Shown: positions 37,351 to 46,706 of the stretch, piece by piece
Position numbering within the stretch: position 1 is the first letter of the stretch
Layout of the letters: every line of letters starts with the position of its first letter
Origin: an uncultured Actinomycetes bacterium
GTDB taxonomy: Bacteria > Actinomycetota > Acidimicrobiia > Acidimicrobiales > RAAP-2
Direction of reading: 5' to 3'
DNA: 64,000 nt
Assembly (NCBI GenBank): GCA_903825305.1
Contig: CAIKAC010000013.1
Location: 124,001-188,000, forward strand
The notes under the pieces: model-generated
Told to the model about the DNA's origin: nothing
Databases searched by the model: none
What the model saw: the letters and a program-made list of their open reading frames with translations, nothing else
Made by a program: the position numbers and the translations under genes

Positions 37351-38274
37351 TCAGGCGCCAGTTTGGCCGAGGCGTCGCTCGAGGTCATCGAGCTGAGCCA
37401 AGCGCTGTTCGAGGCTGGGGTGAGTGGAAAAGAGGGTGGCAAGCGAGCTGCTCTGCTTGCCGGCCAAGGCGGGAGTAAAGAAAAAGGCGTTGTAGGCCTC
37501 TTGCTTGCGCAGGTCTCGCTGGGGAATCTTGGACATCTCGCCCGTCACCTTGACGAGGGCTGCGGCCAAGACTGCGGGTTTGCCAATGAGCAGCGCTCCG
37601 GAGCGATCTGCAGCGAGTTCGCGGTAGCGAGAAAGCGCCAAGGTGAGGAGGTAACTGATGAAGTAGATGACAATGGATGCCAGCATGACGCCGAGTTCGA
37701 TGAGGGCGTTGTTCTGGTTTTGGTTGTCATTGGAACCTCCGAACATGGAGGAAAACATCGCCACTCTTGTCAAAAGCCCGGCGATCATACCCACCGATGA
37801 AGCAATGGTCATTACGGCTACATCACGGTGGGCAACATGGCTGAGTTCGTGGGCCAGCACGGCTTCGAGTTCCTCATCGCTGAGGCGCGATTGAATGCCC
37901 GTGGTTACGCACACCACTGCCGCCTTGGGGCTGCGGCCGGTAGCAAAAGCATTGGGCATATCGGTTTGGGCAATAGCGACACGAGGCTTGGGCATGTCGG
38001 CCATCAAGCAGAGCCGATCCACCATGGCATGGAGTTGTGGCGCTTCTTGTGGGGTAACGAGGCGGCCGCCCATACCAAAGAGCGCAATGCGGTCAGAGAA
38101 CCAGTATTGGCAAAAAATTCCGGCGAACATAATGACCAGAATGAAAGCAAAGCTCAATCCAATGGCAAAGAGAATCGCCGTAATAATGCCCCAAAGAATG
38201 ACGAGGAAGAGGCCCGTCATCATCATGCGCCAGGTGAGGCCCCTGTCTGATCCGATGTTCTTGGCGTATGCCAC
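37351..38274 (-). CDS. htpX: Zinc metalloprotease HtpX
   Basis: A 307-residue M48 membrane protease that degrades damaged membrane proteins. Two N-terminal helices (about residues 15-55) are followed by the zinc site VLAHELSHVAHRD, two more hydrophobic segments and the third ligand region RYRELAADRSGALLIG (E-x-x-A-D). The start is GTG 38274 with GAGGAG ahead, overlapping the end of pspA. It belongs to an envelope-stress unit with PspA and PspAB. Confidence 0.95.
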   Translation of the reverse strand: MAYAKNIGSDRGLTWRMMMTGLFLVILWGIITAILFAIGLSFAFILVIMFAGIFCQYWFSDRIALFGMGGRLVTPQEAPQLHAMVDRLCLMADMPKPRVAIAQTDMPNAFATGRSPKAAVVCVTTGIQSRLSDEELEAVLAHELSHVAHRDVAVMTIASSVGMIAGLLTRVAMFSSMFGGSNDNQNQNNALIELGVMLASIVIYFISYLLTLALSRYRELAADRSGALLIGKPAVLAAALVKVTGEMSKIPQRDLRKQEAYNAFFFTPALAGKQSSSLATLFSTHPSLEQRLAQLDDLERRLGQTGA

Positions 38275-38279
38275 GATGC

Positions 38280-39014
38280 TTACTCCTCGGCGCTAGGAAG
38301 TTCAGCGGCGCTACCCGCCGACGTGACTTCCGCTTTGAGTGCTGCGAGCTGTGCGTCCACGGCTGATGCGGTGGAAGCTTGGTCGAGTTGCGCTTGGATG
38401 TCATCGACTGGCTTCGTGAGATCCGTGAGTGCGCCCGATGCCAAGAGTTCATCAGTCGCACTAGCGCGTGCCTGCATCTCGGCCACTTTGTCATTGGCTC
38501 GCTGCAAGGCTTGACCTGCATCTCCCATGGAGTTTGAAATGCCCGCCACGGCTTCATTGACTTTGGTCTCCGCTTCAGCCGCGGTATAGGTGGCCTTGAC
38601 GGTTTCTTTTTGCGTGCGGAACTGTTCGATGGATGCTTCGAGCTTGTGGGAGGTCTCGATGAGGTGTGCTTCTTGCTCGGCAATTTGAGCGTGCTGGGTT
38701 TCGAGGCCACTGAGTTGGGTGGCAATGGCTTCGCGACGACTCAACGCCTCGCGTGCCAGTGGCTCGTTGCCTTGTTCGAGGGCCGCTTTAGCTTGGCCTT
38801 GGAGTTTGTCTGCTTGGTCTTTGAGTTGTTGTGCTTGGATCTCAATGCGCTTACGAGCGGTGGCAACATCGGCCACCGAGCGCTTCACTTTGGTGAGTTG
38901 CTCCACTTGCTTCTGATACGCCAAATCGAGCGTTTCGCGAGGGTCTTCCACCTTGTCGAGCACCTTGTTGGTCTTGGCCTGGAAGACCTCGCCCATTCGC
39001 TTGAATACACCCAC
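38280..39014 (-). CDS. pspA: Phage shock protein A (PspA/IM30)
   Basis: A 244-residue ESCRT-III-like protein that assembles on stressed membranes. The N-terminal amphipathic helix MGVFKRMGEVFQAKTNKVLD with the conserved EDP of KVEDPRETLD leads into long coiled-coil hairpins (residues 25-180), then a charged C-terminal tail. The start is GTG 39014 with GGAGG 7 bases ahead. It is the first gene of pspA-htpX-pspAB and divergent from mca. Confidence 0.94.
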   Translation of the reverse strand: MGVFKRMGEVFQAKTNKVLDKVEDPRETLDLAYQKQVEQLTKVKRSVADVATARKRIEIQAQQLKDQADKLQGQAKAALEQGNEPLAREALSRREAIATQLSGLETQHAQIAEQEAHLIETSHKLEASIEQFRTQKETVKATYTAAEAETKVNEAVAGISNSMGDAGQALQRANDKVAEMQARASATDELLASGALTDLTKPVDDIQAQLDQASTASAVDAQLAALKAEVTSAGSAAELPSAEE

Positions 39015-39108
39015 CTATTCGACCTCCTAAGAGCCTGATTATCTCCCGAGCCTAGGTCGGCTAGCGCGGGTGATGACGGCAGGTGGCGAGCCTCTAGGGT
39101 CTAAGGCC

Positions 39109-39957
39109 ATGAACCAACGGGTAATCATGACCGTCCATGCCCACCCTGATGACGAATCATCAAAGGGAGCGGGCACCATTGCCAAGTATCGAGACCTCGG
39201 CGTCTCCTCGGTCTTGGTGTGCTGCACCGGCGGGGAAGAGGGTGAGATCCACAACGACAAGGTGGTGTTGGAACCGGGGGAGTCACTTGGTGAGCGACGA
39301 TCAAAAGAACTCGACGCCGCGACCGCCATCATTGGTTACGAGGTGGTTGAACGCCTTGGCCACCGAGATTCAGGCATGCCTGACATGGAGGCCAATAAGC
39401 GGCCTGACGCGTTCTGGAACATCCCCCTCGAGCAGTCTGTTGGCGAACTCGTTGCCTTAGTGCGCCGTTATCGACCCACGGTGTTGATTTCTTACCCCGA
39501 TGCGCAACACGAATATCCGCACCCTGACCACCTTCGAGCCCACGACATCACTCTGGCTGCCTTTGATGCGGCGGCTGATCCCTCGGCTTACCCAGAACTT
39601 GGCGAACCCCATCAGGTCGCCAAGTTGTATTACACAGTGTGGCCAGTGATGCAGTCGCGGCTGCTTCACGAGAAGCATCTTGAGCTTGGTCTGAAGTCCC
39701 CGTACGAGGAACGCTTAGCGTGGATTAACCGAGATGTCCCCTTTACCACCAGCATCGATATCAGGGGGTACCAGGCCGTCCGCGATAATGCACTCAAGGC
39801 TCACGCCACACAGATTGATCCTGAATCGCCGTGGTGGTTTGGTCTCACAGAGGAGATCCGCCACAACATTCACCCCTACGACCATTACCGCTTGGCCAAG
39901 AGCCGAGTGGGGGCTATCGATGTCGAAGAGACTGATTTGTTTGAAGGAATTGAGTAA
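39109..39957 (+). CDS. mca: Mycothiol S-conjugate amidase
   Basis: A 282-residue zinc amidase that cleaves mycothiol conjugates during detoxification. The PIG-L/LmbE motif VHAHPDDESSKGAGTIAKY gives the metal ligands, with the third in HPDHLRAHD. Also conserved are GGEEGEI, KLYYTVWPVMQ and ALKAHATQIDPES, which distinguish Mca from MshB. ATG 39109 is the first codon before the conserved N-terminus. Its presence implies that the organism makes mycothiol, although mshA-D are not in the window. Confidence 0.92.
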   Translation: MNQRVIMTVHAHPDDESSKGAGTIAKYRDLGVSSVLVCCTGGEEGEIHNDKVVLEPGESLGERRSKELDAATAIIGYEVVERLGHRDSGMPDMEANKRPDAFWNIPLEQSVGELVALVRRYRPTVLISYPDAQHEYPHPDHLRAHDITLAAFDAAADPSAYPELGEPHQVAKLYYTVWPVMQSRLLHEKHLELGLKSPYEERLAWINRDVPFTTSIDIRGYQAVRDNALKAHATQIDPESPWWFGLTEEIRHNIHPYDHYRLAKSRVGAIDVEETDLFEGIE

Positions 39958-39972
39958 GCCTACGAAAGGGTC

Positions 39973-41382
39973 TTAATACGACTTCGCCACAATGGCGACG
40001 AGGTCTGATTCGGTCTCATCCGCTGGCAAGCTTCCATCGCGCCGCTGCAGGCAGCGAACGGTAATTGCTTCGTTGCGAAGTTGAGCTTCGCCTCCATCTT
40101 TCAAGGCATCCCACGCAATTTTCGCAAAGCCTCCAGCGGTGGCTTCGATGGCCTCATCCACACTGGTGACGCTGTGGGTATTGGCCTCGAGGCGCAGTGT
40201 GGCGCCATGAAGAATCTCATCATGCATTCCGGCTAACAATGTGGCAGCCGTCTCTGCAACTTCGTTGAGAGCGAGGGATTGTTTTTCGGAGCTATCACGC
40301 CGAGCAAGGACGACCTTGCCCTGTTCAAGGTCTCGAGGTCCAACTTCGAGGCGAAGGGGAACGCCCTTGATTTCCCAGTCCACGACTCGGCGACCAAACG
40401 AACCTGAGCCGCGATCGATCTCGATGCGAATGCCGGCCTTGGTCAACTCATCAGCGAGTTGCGAAACTGCTGCGCTTACCTCAGGGCTCTCTTTAATGGC
40501 CAATATGACGACTTGGATGGGTGCAACGCGTGGAGGCACGATCAAGCCCTGATCATCGCCATGGGCCATAATCAATCCACCGACGAGTCTTGTGGAAGCA
40601 CCCCATGATGTGGTCCAGCACAGCTCTTGTTGGCCTTGATCTGATTGGAAATACATTTCGAATGCCTTGGCAAAGTTCTGACCGAGTTCGTGACTGGTGG
40701 CCATCTGTAGTGCTTTTCCGTCGCGCATCATGCCTTCACAGGTCAAGGTGTTAATCGCGCCCGCAAAACGCTCGGAAAGAGGTTTGATGCCAACATACGT
40801 TGGTACTGCCAACACATTGAGCAGAAAGTCTCGGTATACCTCGAGATGAATGCGCTGAGCGTAGGCCGTGGCGTCGGCTCGGGTGGCATGGGCGGTGTGG
40901 CCTTCTTGCCACAAAAACTCAGAGGTCCGCAGGAACAAACGCGGACGCAGCTCCCAGCGCACGACGTTGGCCCACTGATTGAGCAAGAGCGGCAAGTCAC
41001 GGTAACTCTGCACCCACTTGGCCATGTACTCGCCGATCACCGTCTCAGAGGTAGGGCGCACCACAATGGGTTCGGCCAGTTCTGATCCTCCCGCATGGGT
41101 CACGACTGCCAACTCGGGACTGAATCCTTCGACATGCTCGGCTTCTCGAGTGAGGTAACTCTCGGGGATGAAGAGTGGGAAGTAAGCATTTTTGGCACCC
41201 GCTGCTTTAATGCGCTGGTCGAGCTCAGCTTGGATGCGCTCCCAGATGCCATAGCCATAAGGTCGAATTACCATCGTGCCGCGAACGGGGCCGTTGTCGG
41301 CCAACTCAGCCTTAGCGATGACGTCTTGATACCAGCGGGGGAAGTCCTCGGCTTGAGGGGTAAGGGCGCTTTGCTGAGCCAC
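39973..41382 (-). CDS. proS: Prolyl-tRNA synthetase (archaeal/eukaryotic-type)
   Basis: A 469-residue class II synthetase lacking the bacterial editing insertion. Motif 2 is RWELRPRLFLRTSEFLWQEGH, upstream is VVRPTSETVIGEYMAKWV, and the proline-pocket region is CWTTSWGASTRLVGGLIMAH. The anticodon domain follows (PIQVVILAIKE). The end in ...VAIVAKSY, with a C-terminal Tyr, is typical of this type. The start is GTG 41382 after GAAAGG. It is the last gene of purK-purE-chbG-proS. Confidence 0.95.
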   Translation of the reverse strand: MAQQSALTPQAEDFPRWYQDVIAKAELADNGPVRGTMVIRPYGYGIWERIQAELDQRIKAAGAKNAYFPLFIPESYLTREAEHVEGFSPELAVVTHAGGSELAEPIVVRPTSETVIGEYMAKWVQSYRDLPLLLNQWANVVRWELRPRLFLRTSEFLWQEGHTAHATRADATAYAQRIHLEVYRDFLLNVLAVPTYVGIKPLSERFAGAINTLTCEGMMRDGKALQMATSHELGQNFAKAFEMYFQSDQGQQELCWTTSWGASTRLVGGLIMAHGDDQGLIVPPRVAPIQVVILAIKESPEVSAAVSQLADELTKAGIRIEIDRGSGSFGRRVVDWEIKGVPLRLEVGPRDLEQGKVVLARRDSSEKQSLALNEVAETAATLLAGMHDEILHGATLRLEANTHSVTSVDEAIEATAGGFAKIAWDALKDGGEAQLRNEAITVRCLQRRDGSLPADETESDLVAIVAKSY

Positions 41383-41452
41383 GGTGAACCTTTCAATACG
41401 TAGGGGGAATGCTGCACCACGCTAGCCAACGACTGGCGAGGCCAGTTGGTTG

Positions 41453-42295
41453 TTAGCGAGGTAGCGATGCGTGGGTGAGCGCCAAGAGCGGAGCCCAGCC
41501 AATGAGTTCCACGTCGTGGGTCCGCAGCGCAGAGCGAAAGGCGGCGTCGCGGGTGAGCAGGTGCATGTCGGTAATGCGTTGTTCCGCGTCAGTGGCAAAT
41601 GCTCTGAGTTCTTCTGTATCGACGGCGGGGTGAACCACTAACTCGGTCACCCCGGGCTTGATGTTCGCCAAGACATTGGGCCAGACCGGACGAAAACCCG
41701 TAGCTCGGGTGTCAATCACGGTGTCGGGTGTCACGACGCCGGCTTGGCGAACAATGCTTCGAGCAGGGAAGCCAAGGCCGGCCTCTCCATGAGCATCGAG
41801 GAGTCGCAAGGGGAGGCGATATTCAACGGCCAACTCCAGAACGACGTCGAAAAACTCGGGGCGCTGCAGCAGCACACCTCGGTGCACAGCGATGTGGGTG
41901 AGATCAAATCCACTCAGCACCGCGCGCTCAACTTGAGCCCGGCATTCGCGACGCACCTCATCGAGATCGGCATGTTCCAAAGCGTCATCAACGGTGTCGG
42001 CAAAGCCACCATCACCACCAAGCAAGGAGGGCGCATGGGTGAGGGGCCCATAGCGAAGGAGCGGGTGGTCGGCCAGGATGCTCAATTCGATGCCGACGTC
42101 GCCACCGTGATAGGTGGCAGCTGCGTGGCGCGACCACGGTGCGGGCATGAGAAGGGAGGCCGACGTCACGGCACCCATGGCTAAGGCTTCAGACACGGCC
42201 ACGTTCACTGCGTGACACAAGCCATAGTCATCAGCCGTGACGATCAGGAGCTTGGTTCCCTCAGGCCTTCCTAAGCGCCGAAGCAGATCACTCAT
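41453..42295 (-). CDS. ChbG/YdjC-type carbohydrate deacetylase-like protein
   Basis: 280 residues with the YdjC fold signature: [21 protein letters not shown] near the N-terminus (metal Asp) and the GPLTHAP segment. ChbG removes acetyl groups from chito-oligosaccharides. Two metal-site segments differ: the usual G(L/V/M)H motif reads VGIELSI (His to Glu), and the usual HLDSH reads HIAVH (Asp lost, His kept). Activity is therefore uncertain. It overlaps purE by 4 bases, which is unusual for a sugar gene. Confidence 0.78.
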   Translation of the reverse strand: MSDLLRRLGRPEGTKLLIVTADDYGLCHAVNVAVSEALAMGAVTSASLLMPAPWSRHAAATYHGGDVGIELSILADHPLLRYGPLTHAPSLLGGDGGFADTVDDALEHADLDEVRRECRAQVERAVLSGFDLTHIAVHRGVLLQRPEFFDVVLELAVEYRLPLRLLDAHGEAGLGFPARSIVRQAGVVTPDTVIDTRATGFRPVWPNVLANIKPGVTELVVHPAVDTEELRAFATDAEQRITDMHLLTRDAAFRSALRTHDVELIGWAPLLALTHASLPR

Positions 42296-42792
42296 TTGGC
42301 TCCACCTTGAATGTTCGCATCTTGAGCCATCGCGGCATCAGCGAGGCTCGCTCGATGCTCATCGAGTTTTGCCTGCAAGGCCGTATCACCAATAGCCAGC
42401 ATGCGCACTGCCAAGAGTCCGGCGTTCTCAGCACCGTTGATGGCAACCGTCGCCACGGGAACACCCCGAGGCATTTGCACAATAGAAAGCAAGGAGTCCA
42501 TCCCATCGAGACGAGCAAGCGCCACGGGAACTCCGATGACGGGCAGTGAGGTAACTGCGGCCAACATGCCTGGCAAGTGCGCCGCGCCACCGGCTCCAGC
42601 GATAATGACCGCTAAACCACGCGCAGCAGCCTGTTTTCCATAGGCCACCATTGCCTCGGGGGTGCGGTGAGCCGAAACCACGTGAACTTCGTGGCTAATG
42701 CCAAATCGGTCCAAGATGGTGGACGCCGCAGCCATGACCTCTTGATCCGACGAACTTCCCATCACAATCCCAACCCGGGGCGCGCTCGTCAT
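42292..42792 (-). CDS. purE: N5-carboxyaminoimidazole ribonucleotide mutase
   Basis: A 166-residue purine enzyme converting N5-CAIR to CAIR. Motifs are [42 protein letters not shown] and [22 protein letters not shown], matching class I PurE. The ATG at 42792 follows GAGGAGTACGGACC. It works with PurK, encoded 79 bases upstream. Confidence 0.97.
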   Translation of the reverse strand: MTSAPRVGIVMGSSSDQEVMAAASTILDRFGISHEVHVVSAHRTPEAMVAYGKQAAARGLAVIIAGAGGAAHLPGMLAAVTSLPVIGVPVALARLDGMDSLLSIVQMPRGVPVATVAINGAENAGLLAVRMLAIGDTALQAKLDEHRASLADAAMAQDANIQGGAK

Positions 42793-42871
42793 GGTCCGTA
42801 CTCCTCGTCAATATTCTTGATTGCTCTCTTCCTAGTCTGTCAGCCAAGACCAGGTTCTGGGTGCCTCAGAC

Positions 42872-44014
42872 TCAGATTTGTGGTGCGCTCGGAGTCCCGA
42901 GGGCTGCGGCAGCCGCCCAAGCTCGCGCACGCACCTCGGTGCGATCCGTGCCGCTTGCGGTGACGTGTCCGAGCTTTCGCCCCTCACGAGGTTCCTTACC
43001 GTAGAGGTGGATTTTGGCATCTATCGCCAACGCGTCGGCGAGGAGAGGGTCAAAACTCGTGACCTCAGGACCGCCGAGCACGTTGACCGAGCACACGAAG
43101 GCATCTCTCATGGAGGGATCACCTAGGGGCAGGCCCAATACGGCTCGAAGGTGATTCTCAAATTGACTTGTTACTGCCCCGTCTTGGGTCCAGTGGCCAG
43201 AGTTGTGAGGCCGCAAGGCAAGCTCATTGATAACGAGGCCATCGGTGGTGACGAACAGTTCGACGGCCAAGACGCCGACGACTCCGATGAGTTCGGCGAT
43301 GCGACACGCGATTGCGGACGCTGATTCCAAGATGTCGAGATCCACCTCGGCTGGCGCAATGACTTCGCGGTTGATGCCGTTGTCTTGAACCGTTTCGACA
43401 GCCGGGTAGCTCACGATGTCGCCCTTGGCGTTCCTCGCCACCATCGCGGCAATTTCCTTGATGATGCCAACGTGCTCTTCAATCACCATGATGCGTTTGG
43501 CATCGCGCAATGCGTGCTCAATGCGGTGAGCCTCTTCTACGGCGTCAACGACAAAGACGCCTTTGCCGTCATAGCCACCAGATGCCGTCTTGATCACGAG
43601 TGGCCAGCCCCAAGAATCACCAATGGCTTCGAAGTCCACACTCACACCCGGGGGCACGATGGAGTAGCGAGGCACGGGTAAGCCAGCTTGGTGGAGGCGC
43701 TCTCGCATGGCCGCTTTATCGACGCTGAATTCCAGGGCAGAAGACGAGGGGAAGACGTCGATGCCAGCGTCTTCGAGCGCAGCAATGAGGTCAAGATCCA
43801 CGAGTTCATGATCAAAGGTGACCACGTCACAGGATCCGGCCAAGGTGTGGAGCGCGTCGAGGTCATCAGCAGAGCCAATAATGACCTCGCTGGCGGTCTC
43901 GCACGCTGCCTCGTCTGGGTCTTGAGCCAGAACTGACGTGGCGATGCCGAGGGCGGATGCTTGTTCTTCGAGCATGCGGGCCAACTGCCCTGCTCCGATG
44001 ATTCCTACGCGCAT
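42872..44014 (-). CDS. purK: N5-carboxyaminoimidazole ribonucleotide synthase
   Basis: A 380-residue ATP-grasp enzyme that carboxylates AIR using ATP and bicarbonate. The N-terminal fold is VGIIGAGQLARMLEEQA; the ATP-grasp core has PLVIKTASGGYDGKGV, VIEEHV and ELALRPHNSGHWTQDGAVTSQFE (read in parts). It is the first gene of the purK-purE-chbG-proS run and divergent from a luciferase-like gene. Confidence 0.96.
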   Translation of the reverse strand: MRVGIIGAGQLARMLEEQASALGIATSVLAQDPDEAACETASEVIIGSADDLDALHTLAGSCDVVTFDHELVDLDLIAALEDAGIDVFPSSSALEFSVDKAAMRERLHQAGLPVPRYSIVPPGVSVDFEAIGDSWGWPLVIKTASGGYDGKGVFVVDAVEEAHRIEHALRDAKRIMVIEEHVGIIKEIAAMVARNAKGDIVSYPAVETVQDNGINREVIAPAEVDLDILESASAIACRIAELIGVVGVLAVELFVTTDGLVINELALRPHNSGHWTQDGAVTSQFENHLRAVLGLPLGDPSMRDAFVCSVNVLGGPEVTSFDPLLADALAIDAKIHLYGKEPREGRKLGHVTASGTDRTEVRARAWAAAAALGTPSAPQI

Positions 44015-44092
44015 GTGGTCAACTCCCCGGTAGTCTTCGCTTGGTACGCCACAGCGTGACGATACCTAAGTATGAGAGGGGTCCGGAACGCC

Positions 44093-45004
44093 ATGCGAAT
44101 CGGAATCGGCATTGAGAGTGAGAAGACCGTTGACGCGGCGATCGCGAGCGCCCAAGCAGCTCGTGATGCCGGGTTTCGTTCGGCCTGGTGCAGTCAGATT
44201 TTTGGCCACGATGCCTTGGGCCTCTTTGGGATAATCTCCCAAGCCGTACCGGGGTTAGACCTTGGCACCGCGGTAGTTCCGGTCTACTCGAGAATCCCTC
44301 AAGTCATGGCCCAACAAGCGCTTACCGCGGCCCAGGCCATGGCTCCGAATCGCTTGTCGCTCGGTGTGGGGCTTAGCCATCAGATCGTCGTCGAGGGCCT
44401 GTGGGGCCAAGATTTCTCAAAGCCCGCGAGCTATATGACGGAATATCTCGATGCCTTGATACCCATGGTTGAGGGGCGACAAAGTGACCACGCTGGTGAG
44501 CGAATCACTGCTCGCACCTTTGGACCACTCACCATTCAAGACCCGCCGGCCATTTCGGTATTGGTAGCGGCCTTGGCTCCTCGAATGTTGGCGCTCGCTG
44601 GGACCGTGGCGGCAGGCACCATCACCTGGATGAGTGGCATTGCCACCATTCGCGATCACGTAACACCCATCATCACCCAGGCCGCTGAGAGTGTTAACAA
44701 GACGCCAGAAATCGTGGTGGGCATTCCGGTATGCGTCACCGACGACGTGGCTGCAGCCAAAGAAAAGATTGACCAGCAATTTGCGATCTATCCCACGTTG
44801 CCCTCGTATAAGGCCATGCTCGATAAACAAGGTGCTGCGACCGCAAGTGACATCGCGCTTGTGGGAAATCAAGCGCACATCCTCGAAGGCCTCGAAGAGC
44901 TCGAGGCAGCAGGAGCAACGGAAGTCTTCGCCGCCCCCTGTGGAAGCAGCCACGATCGGGCCGAAACTTTTGCCCTTCTTGGCGAACTCGCGAGGAACCG
45001 CTAG
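44093..45004 (+). CDS. LLM-class F420-dependent oxidoreductase
   Basis: A 303-residue TIM-barrel flavin/F420 enzyme. Characteristic parts are RIGIGIESEKTVDAAIASAQ, LDLGTAVVPVYSRIPQVMAQ and LSLGVGLSHQIVVEGLWG, followed by LVAALAPRMLALAG and AAGTITWMSGI. The sequence style fits the actinobacterial MSMEG_4879-like group. ATG 44093 is chosen; an upstream ATG at 44072 adds seven residues. The substrate is unknown. It is divergent from purK and convergent with the DsbA-like gene. Confidence 0.87.
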   Translation: MRIGIGIESEKTVDAAIASAQAARDAGFRSAWCSQIFGHDALGLFGIISQAVPGLDLGTAVVPVYSRIPQVMAQQALTAAQAMAPNRLSLGVGLSHQIVVEGLWGQDFSKPASYMTEYLDALIPMVEGRQSDHAGERITARTFGPLTIQDPPAISVLVAALAPRMLALAGTVAAGTITWMSGIATIRDHVTPIITQAAESVNKTPEIVVGIPVCVTDDVAAAKEKIDQQFAIYPTLPSYKAMLDKQGAATASDIALVGNQAHILEGLEELEAAGATEVFAAPCGSSHDRAETFALLGELARNR

Positions 45005-45007
45005 CGC

Positions 45008-45616
45008 TTAGGAAGGCACTCGGGTGTGCTTGAGTTCGTTGATACTTGGCTGAAGCGCCATGGTGGCAATGACTTGTGTCATCAGTGCGGCTGACGCTTG
45101 ATCGTCACCGTTGGGTGGGTCCATGAGCCTCAAGAAGACTGCATCTGCATCATTAAAGACAAAGGTGGGCACCCCAAAGACATCGAGGTCATGGTGATAG
45201 TGCGTCCAATCGTTAGCAATGACTCGTCGAGGCCCGCCACTGTCGACTACGGCAAATACCTCGCCGGCATCGAGGCCGACGCTTTCAAGGACGCTTGCCA
45301 CCTGCTCGCGGTTGGACAGGGCAATCGAATGGGTGTGGCGCGCTTCAAAGAGCGCTTCATGCACGGCAGCAAAGGATGCTGGCCACGTGTCGCGCACGGC
45401 AACTGACGCTTCGAGGGCGCTGAGGACGCTGTCTCCTTCTGGTGAGTCCCAGATTGCAGGCGCACCTTCTGGAACGTAGCCCTGATTCAAGGTGTACGGC
45501 GCGAAGGTGACGGCCAAGTCTGCGCCGGCACGATTGGCGGCCAGGACATGTTCGTGGACGATTCGGGCGAAGGGGCAGCGATAGTCATAGAGCAAGGTGA
45601 AGGAGGGGAGACTCAT
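45008..45616 (-). CDS. DsbA-family thioredoxin-fold protein with CPFA motif
   Basis: 202 residues. The N-terminal strand and active site are FTLLYDYRCPFARIVHEHVL. The usual CxxC is CPFA, so the nucleophilic Cys remains but the resolving Cys is lost. The cis-Pro loop is FGVPTFVFNDADAVFL. There is no signal peptide, so it is cytosolic. Single-Cys members act as thiol transferases or isomerases using a low-molecular-weight thiol, here possibly mycothiol. The substrate is unknown. Confidence 0.78.
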   Translation of the reverse strand: MSLPSFTLLYDYRCPFARIVHEHVLAANRAGADLAVTFAPYTLNQGYVPEGAPAIWDSPEGDSVLSALEASVAVRDTWPASFAAVHEALFEARHTHSIALSNREQVASVLESVGLDAGEVFAVVDSGGPRRVIANDWTHYHHDLDVFGVPTFVFNDADAVFLRLMDPPNGDDQASAALMTQVIATMALQPSINELKHTRVPS

Positions 45617-45655
45617 GCTTCGTTACAACACGCTTGAGTGGGAATTCATTCCCAA

Positions 45656-46189
45656 TTAGAGATTGCGCAACACTGCTTGGACACTCCGGCGCAAGCACCA
45701 ACCAAGGATGACGCCTATTCCAGCACCGGCTGCGACGTCGACGGGGTCGTGGGCCTTGAGCTGCACCCGGCTCCAGGCAACACCCGAGGTGGCGATGAGG
45801 CCTGCGGCAACGCCAGCGGTGGTTGCGGGGAAGGCCACGGCGGCCGCTGCGGTAGCCAAGGTATGGCCAGAAGGGAAACTCGAGCTTGTCGGCCTGCGGA
45901 CAAAGGCGGCGGCAGGGGAGTCAGCGTCAGGGCGCTCTTTGTTTACGAATCGTTTGATGACCGTGTTGAGCCCAAGAGACGAAAAGCCAACCACAGCGAG
46001 GGCAATCAGCGCCGAGCGGAGGGAAAAGCGCTTCGTGAGTACGCCAAGTCCCACCAGCACCACGATCCAAATGCCGTGGTCAGAGAGCGCAGAGATGAGA
46101 GACGCGATCTGGTTAGCCAAAGCCGAGCCCGAATCGTTGCCATGCTCATCGTCTGAGTGCTCGAGTAAGCGAAATGCTCCCATGGCCAT
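45656..46189 (-). CDS. PAP2-family membrane phosphatase
   Basis: A 177-residue membrane protein with about five helices and the full PAP2 triad: KRFVNKERPD (K-x6-RP), SSSFPSGHTLAT (PSGH) and SRVQLKAHDPVDVAAG (SR-x5-H-x3-D). Such enzymes dephosphorylate phosphatidic acid, undecaprenyl pyrophosphate or other lipid phosphates at the outer face. The start could also be Met3. Confidence 0.88.
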   Translation of the reverse strand: MAMGAFRLLEHSDDEHGNDSGSALANQIASLISALSDHGIWIVVLVGLGVLTKRFSLRSALIALAVVGFSSLGLNTVIKRFVNKERPDADSPAAAFVRRPTSSSFPSGHTLATAAAAVAFPATTAGVAAGLIATSGVAWSRVQLKAHDPVDVAAGAGIGVILGWCLRRSVQAVLRNL

Positions 46190-46239
46190 ATTCCCATTTT
46201 GACACGAAGCACCCGCCGGAGCGGTAAGACTGATCCTTT

Positions 46240-46515
46240 ATGGCCGAAACCTCTCGAGTAAAGCGAAGCGAACACTGGGCCGGGTTAAAGCCCGGTGATG
46301 CCGTTGACATTGACGATGCTCGCGCCAAACGCGGCTCCTTTGAATTCGTGGCACTCGTCGAGCATCTCGATTCGGGGTCCATCAGCGTCGAAGTAGTGGG
46401 CGGGCGTCGAGGTGATCGCAAACTCTGGAGTTTTCGCCCCGAACAGGTTTTCTTGCCGGGCAAGCGAGGCAAGGGACCTTCGGTCGCCGAGGCGCCAGGC
46501 CTGGATTTGCGCTAA
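46240..46515 (+). CDS. Small conserved actinobacterial protein
   Basis: 91 residues. The motif HWAGLKPGDAVDI followed by SFEFVALVEHLDSGSISVEVVGGRRGDRK, then LWSFRPEQVF, resembles short actinobacterial proteins with a small beta-barrel of unknown role. It is basic and has no signal or membrane segment. It is divergent from the PAP2 gene. Confidence 0.65.
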   Translation: MAETSRVKRSEHWAGLKPGDAVDIDDARAKRGSFEFVALVEHLDSGSISVEVVGGRRGDRKLWSFRPEQVFLPGKRGKGPSVAEAPGLDLR

Positions 46516-46586
46516 CACTTCGACGAGTCGGGCGTGGTGGAGGCGCTAAGTTCTTTCTCGATTCGCTAACGAACACGGAGCCTTGC

Positions 46587-46706
46587 ATGCACGTCGCCAC
46601 CAACGTTGATCACTCACGCTCACCCATTTTCATTCCCTACGCCATTTTGGGCGTCCTCAGCGTGCTGGCCGGCTGCGCTGCACTGCTGGCGGTCACGGTC
46701 AAGTGA
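46587..46706 (+). CDS. 39-residue membrane peptide duplicating the next protein's leader
   Basis: ATG 46587 (CACGGAGCC ahead as a ribosome site) to TGA 46706. The peptide has a short polar head with TNVDHSRSPIFIPYAILGV, then a hydrophobic helix to VTVK. It aligns closely with residues 11-48 of the following hydrolase: HVATNVDHSRS/HVVTNIDNSRS, then IPYAILGVLSVLAGCA/IPQAILAVLTVLALCA. The stop overlaps the hydrolase GTG (GTGA), so the two are translationally coupled. It looks like a tandem duplication of the leader exploited as a separate small protein or a translation leader. Confidence 0.6.
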   Translation: MHVATNVDHSRSPIFIPYAILGVLSVLAGCAALLAVTVK

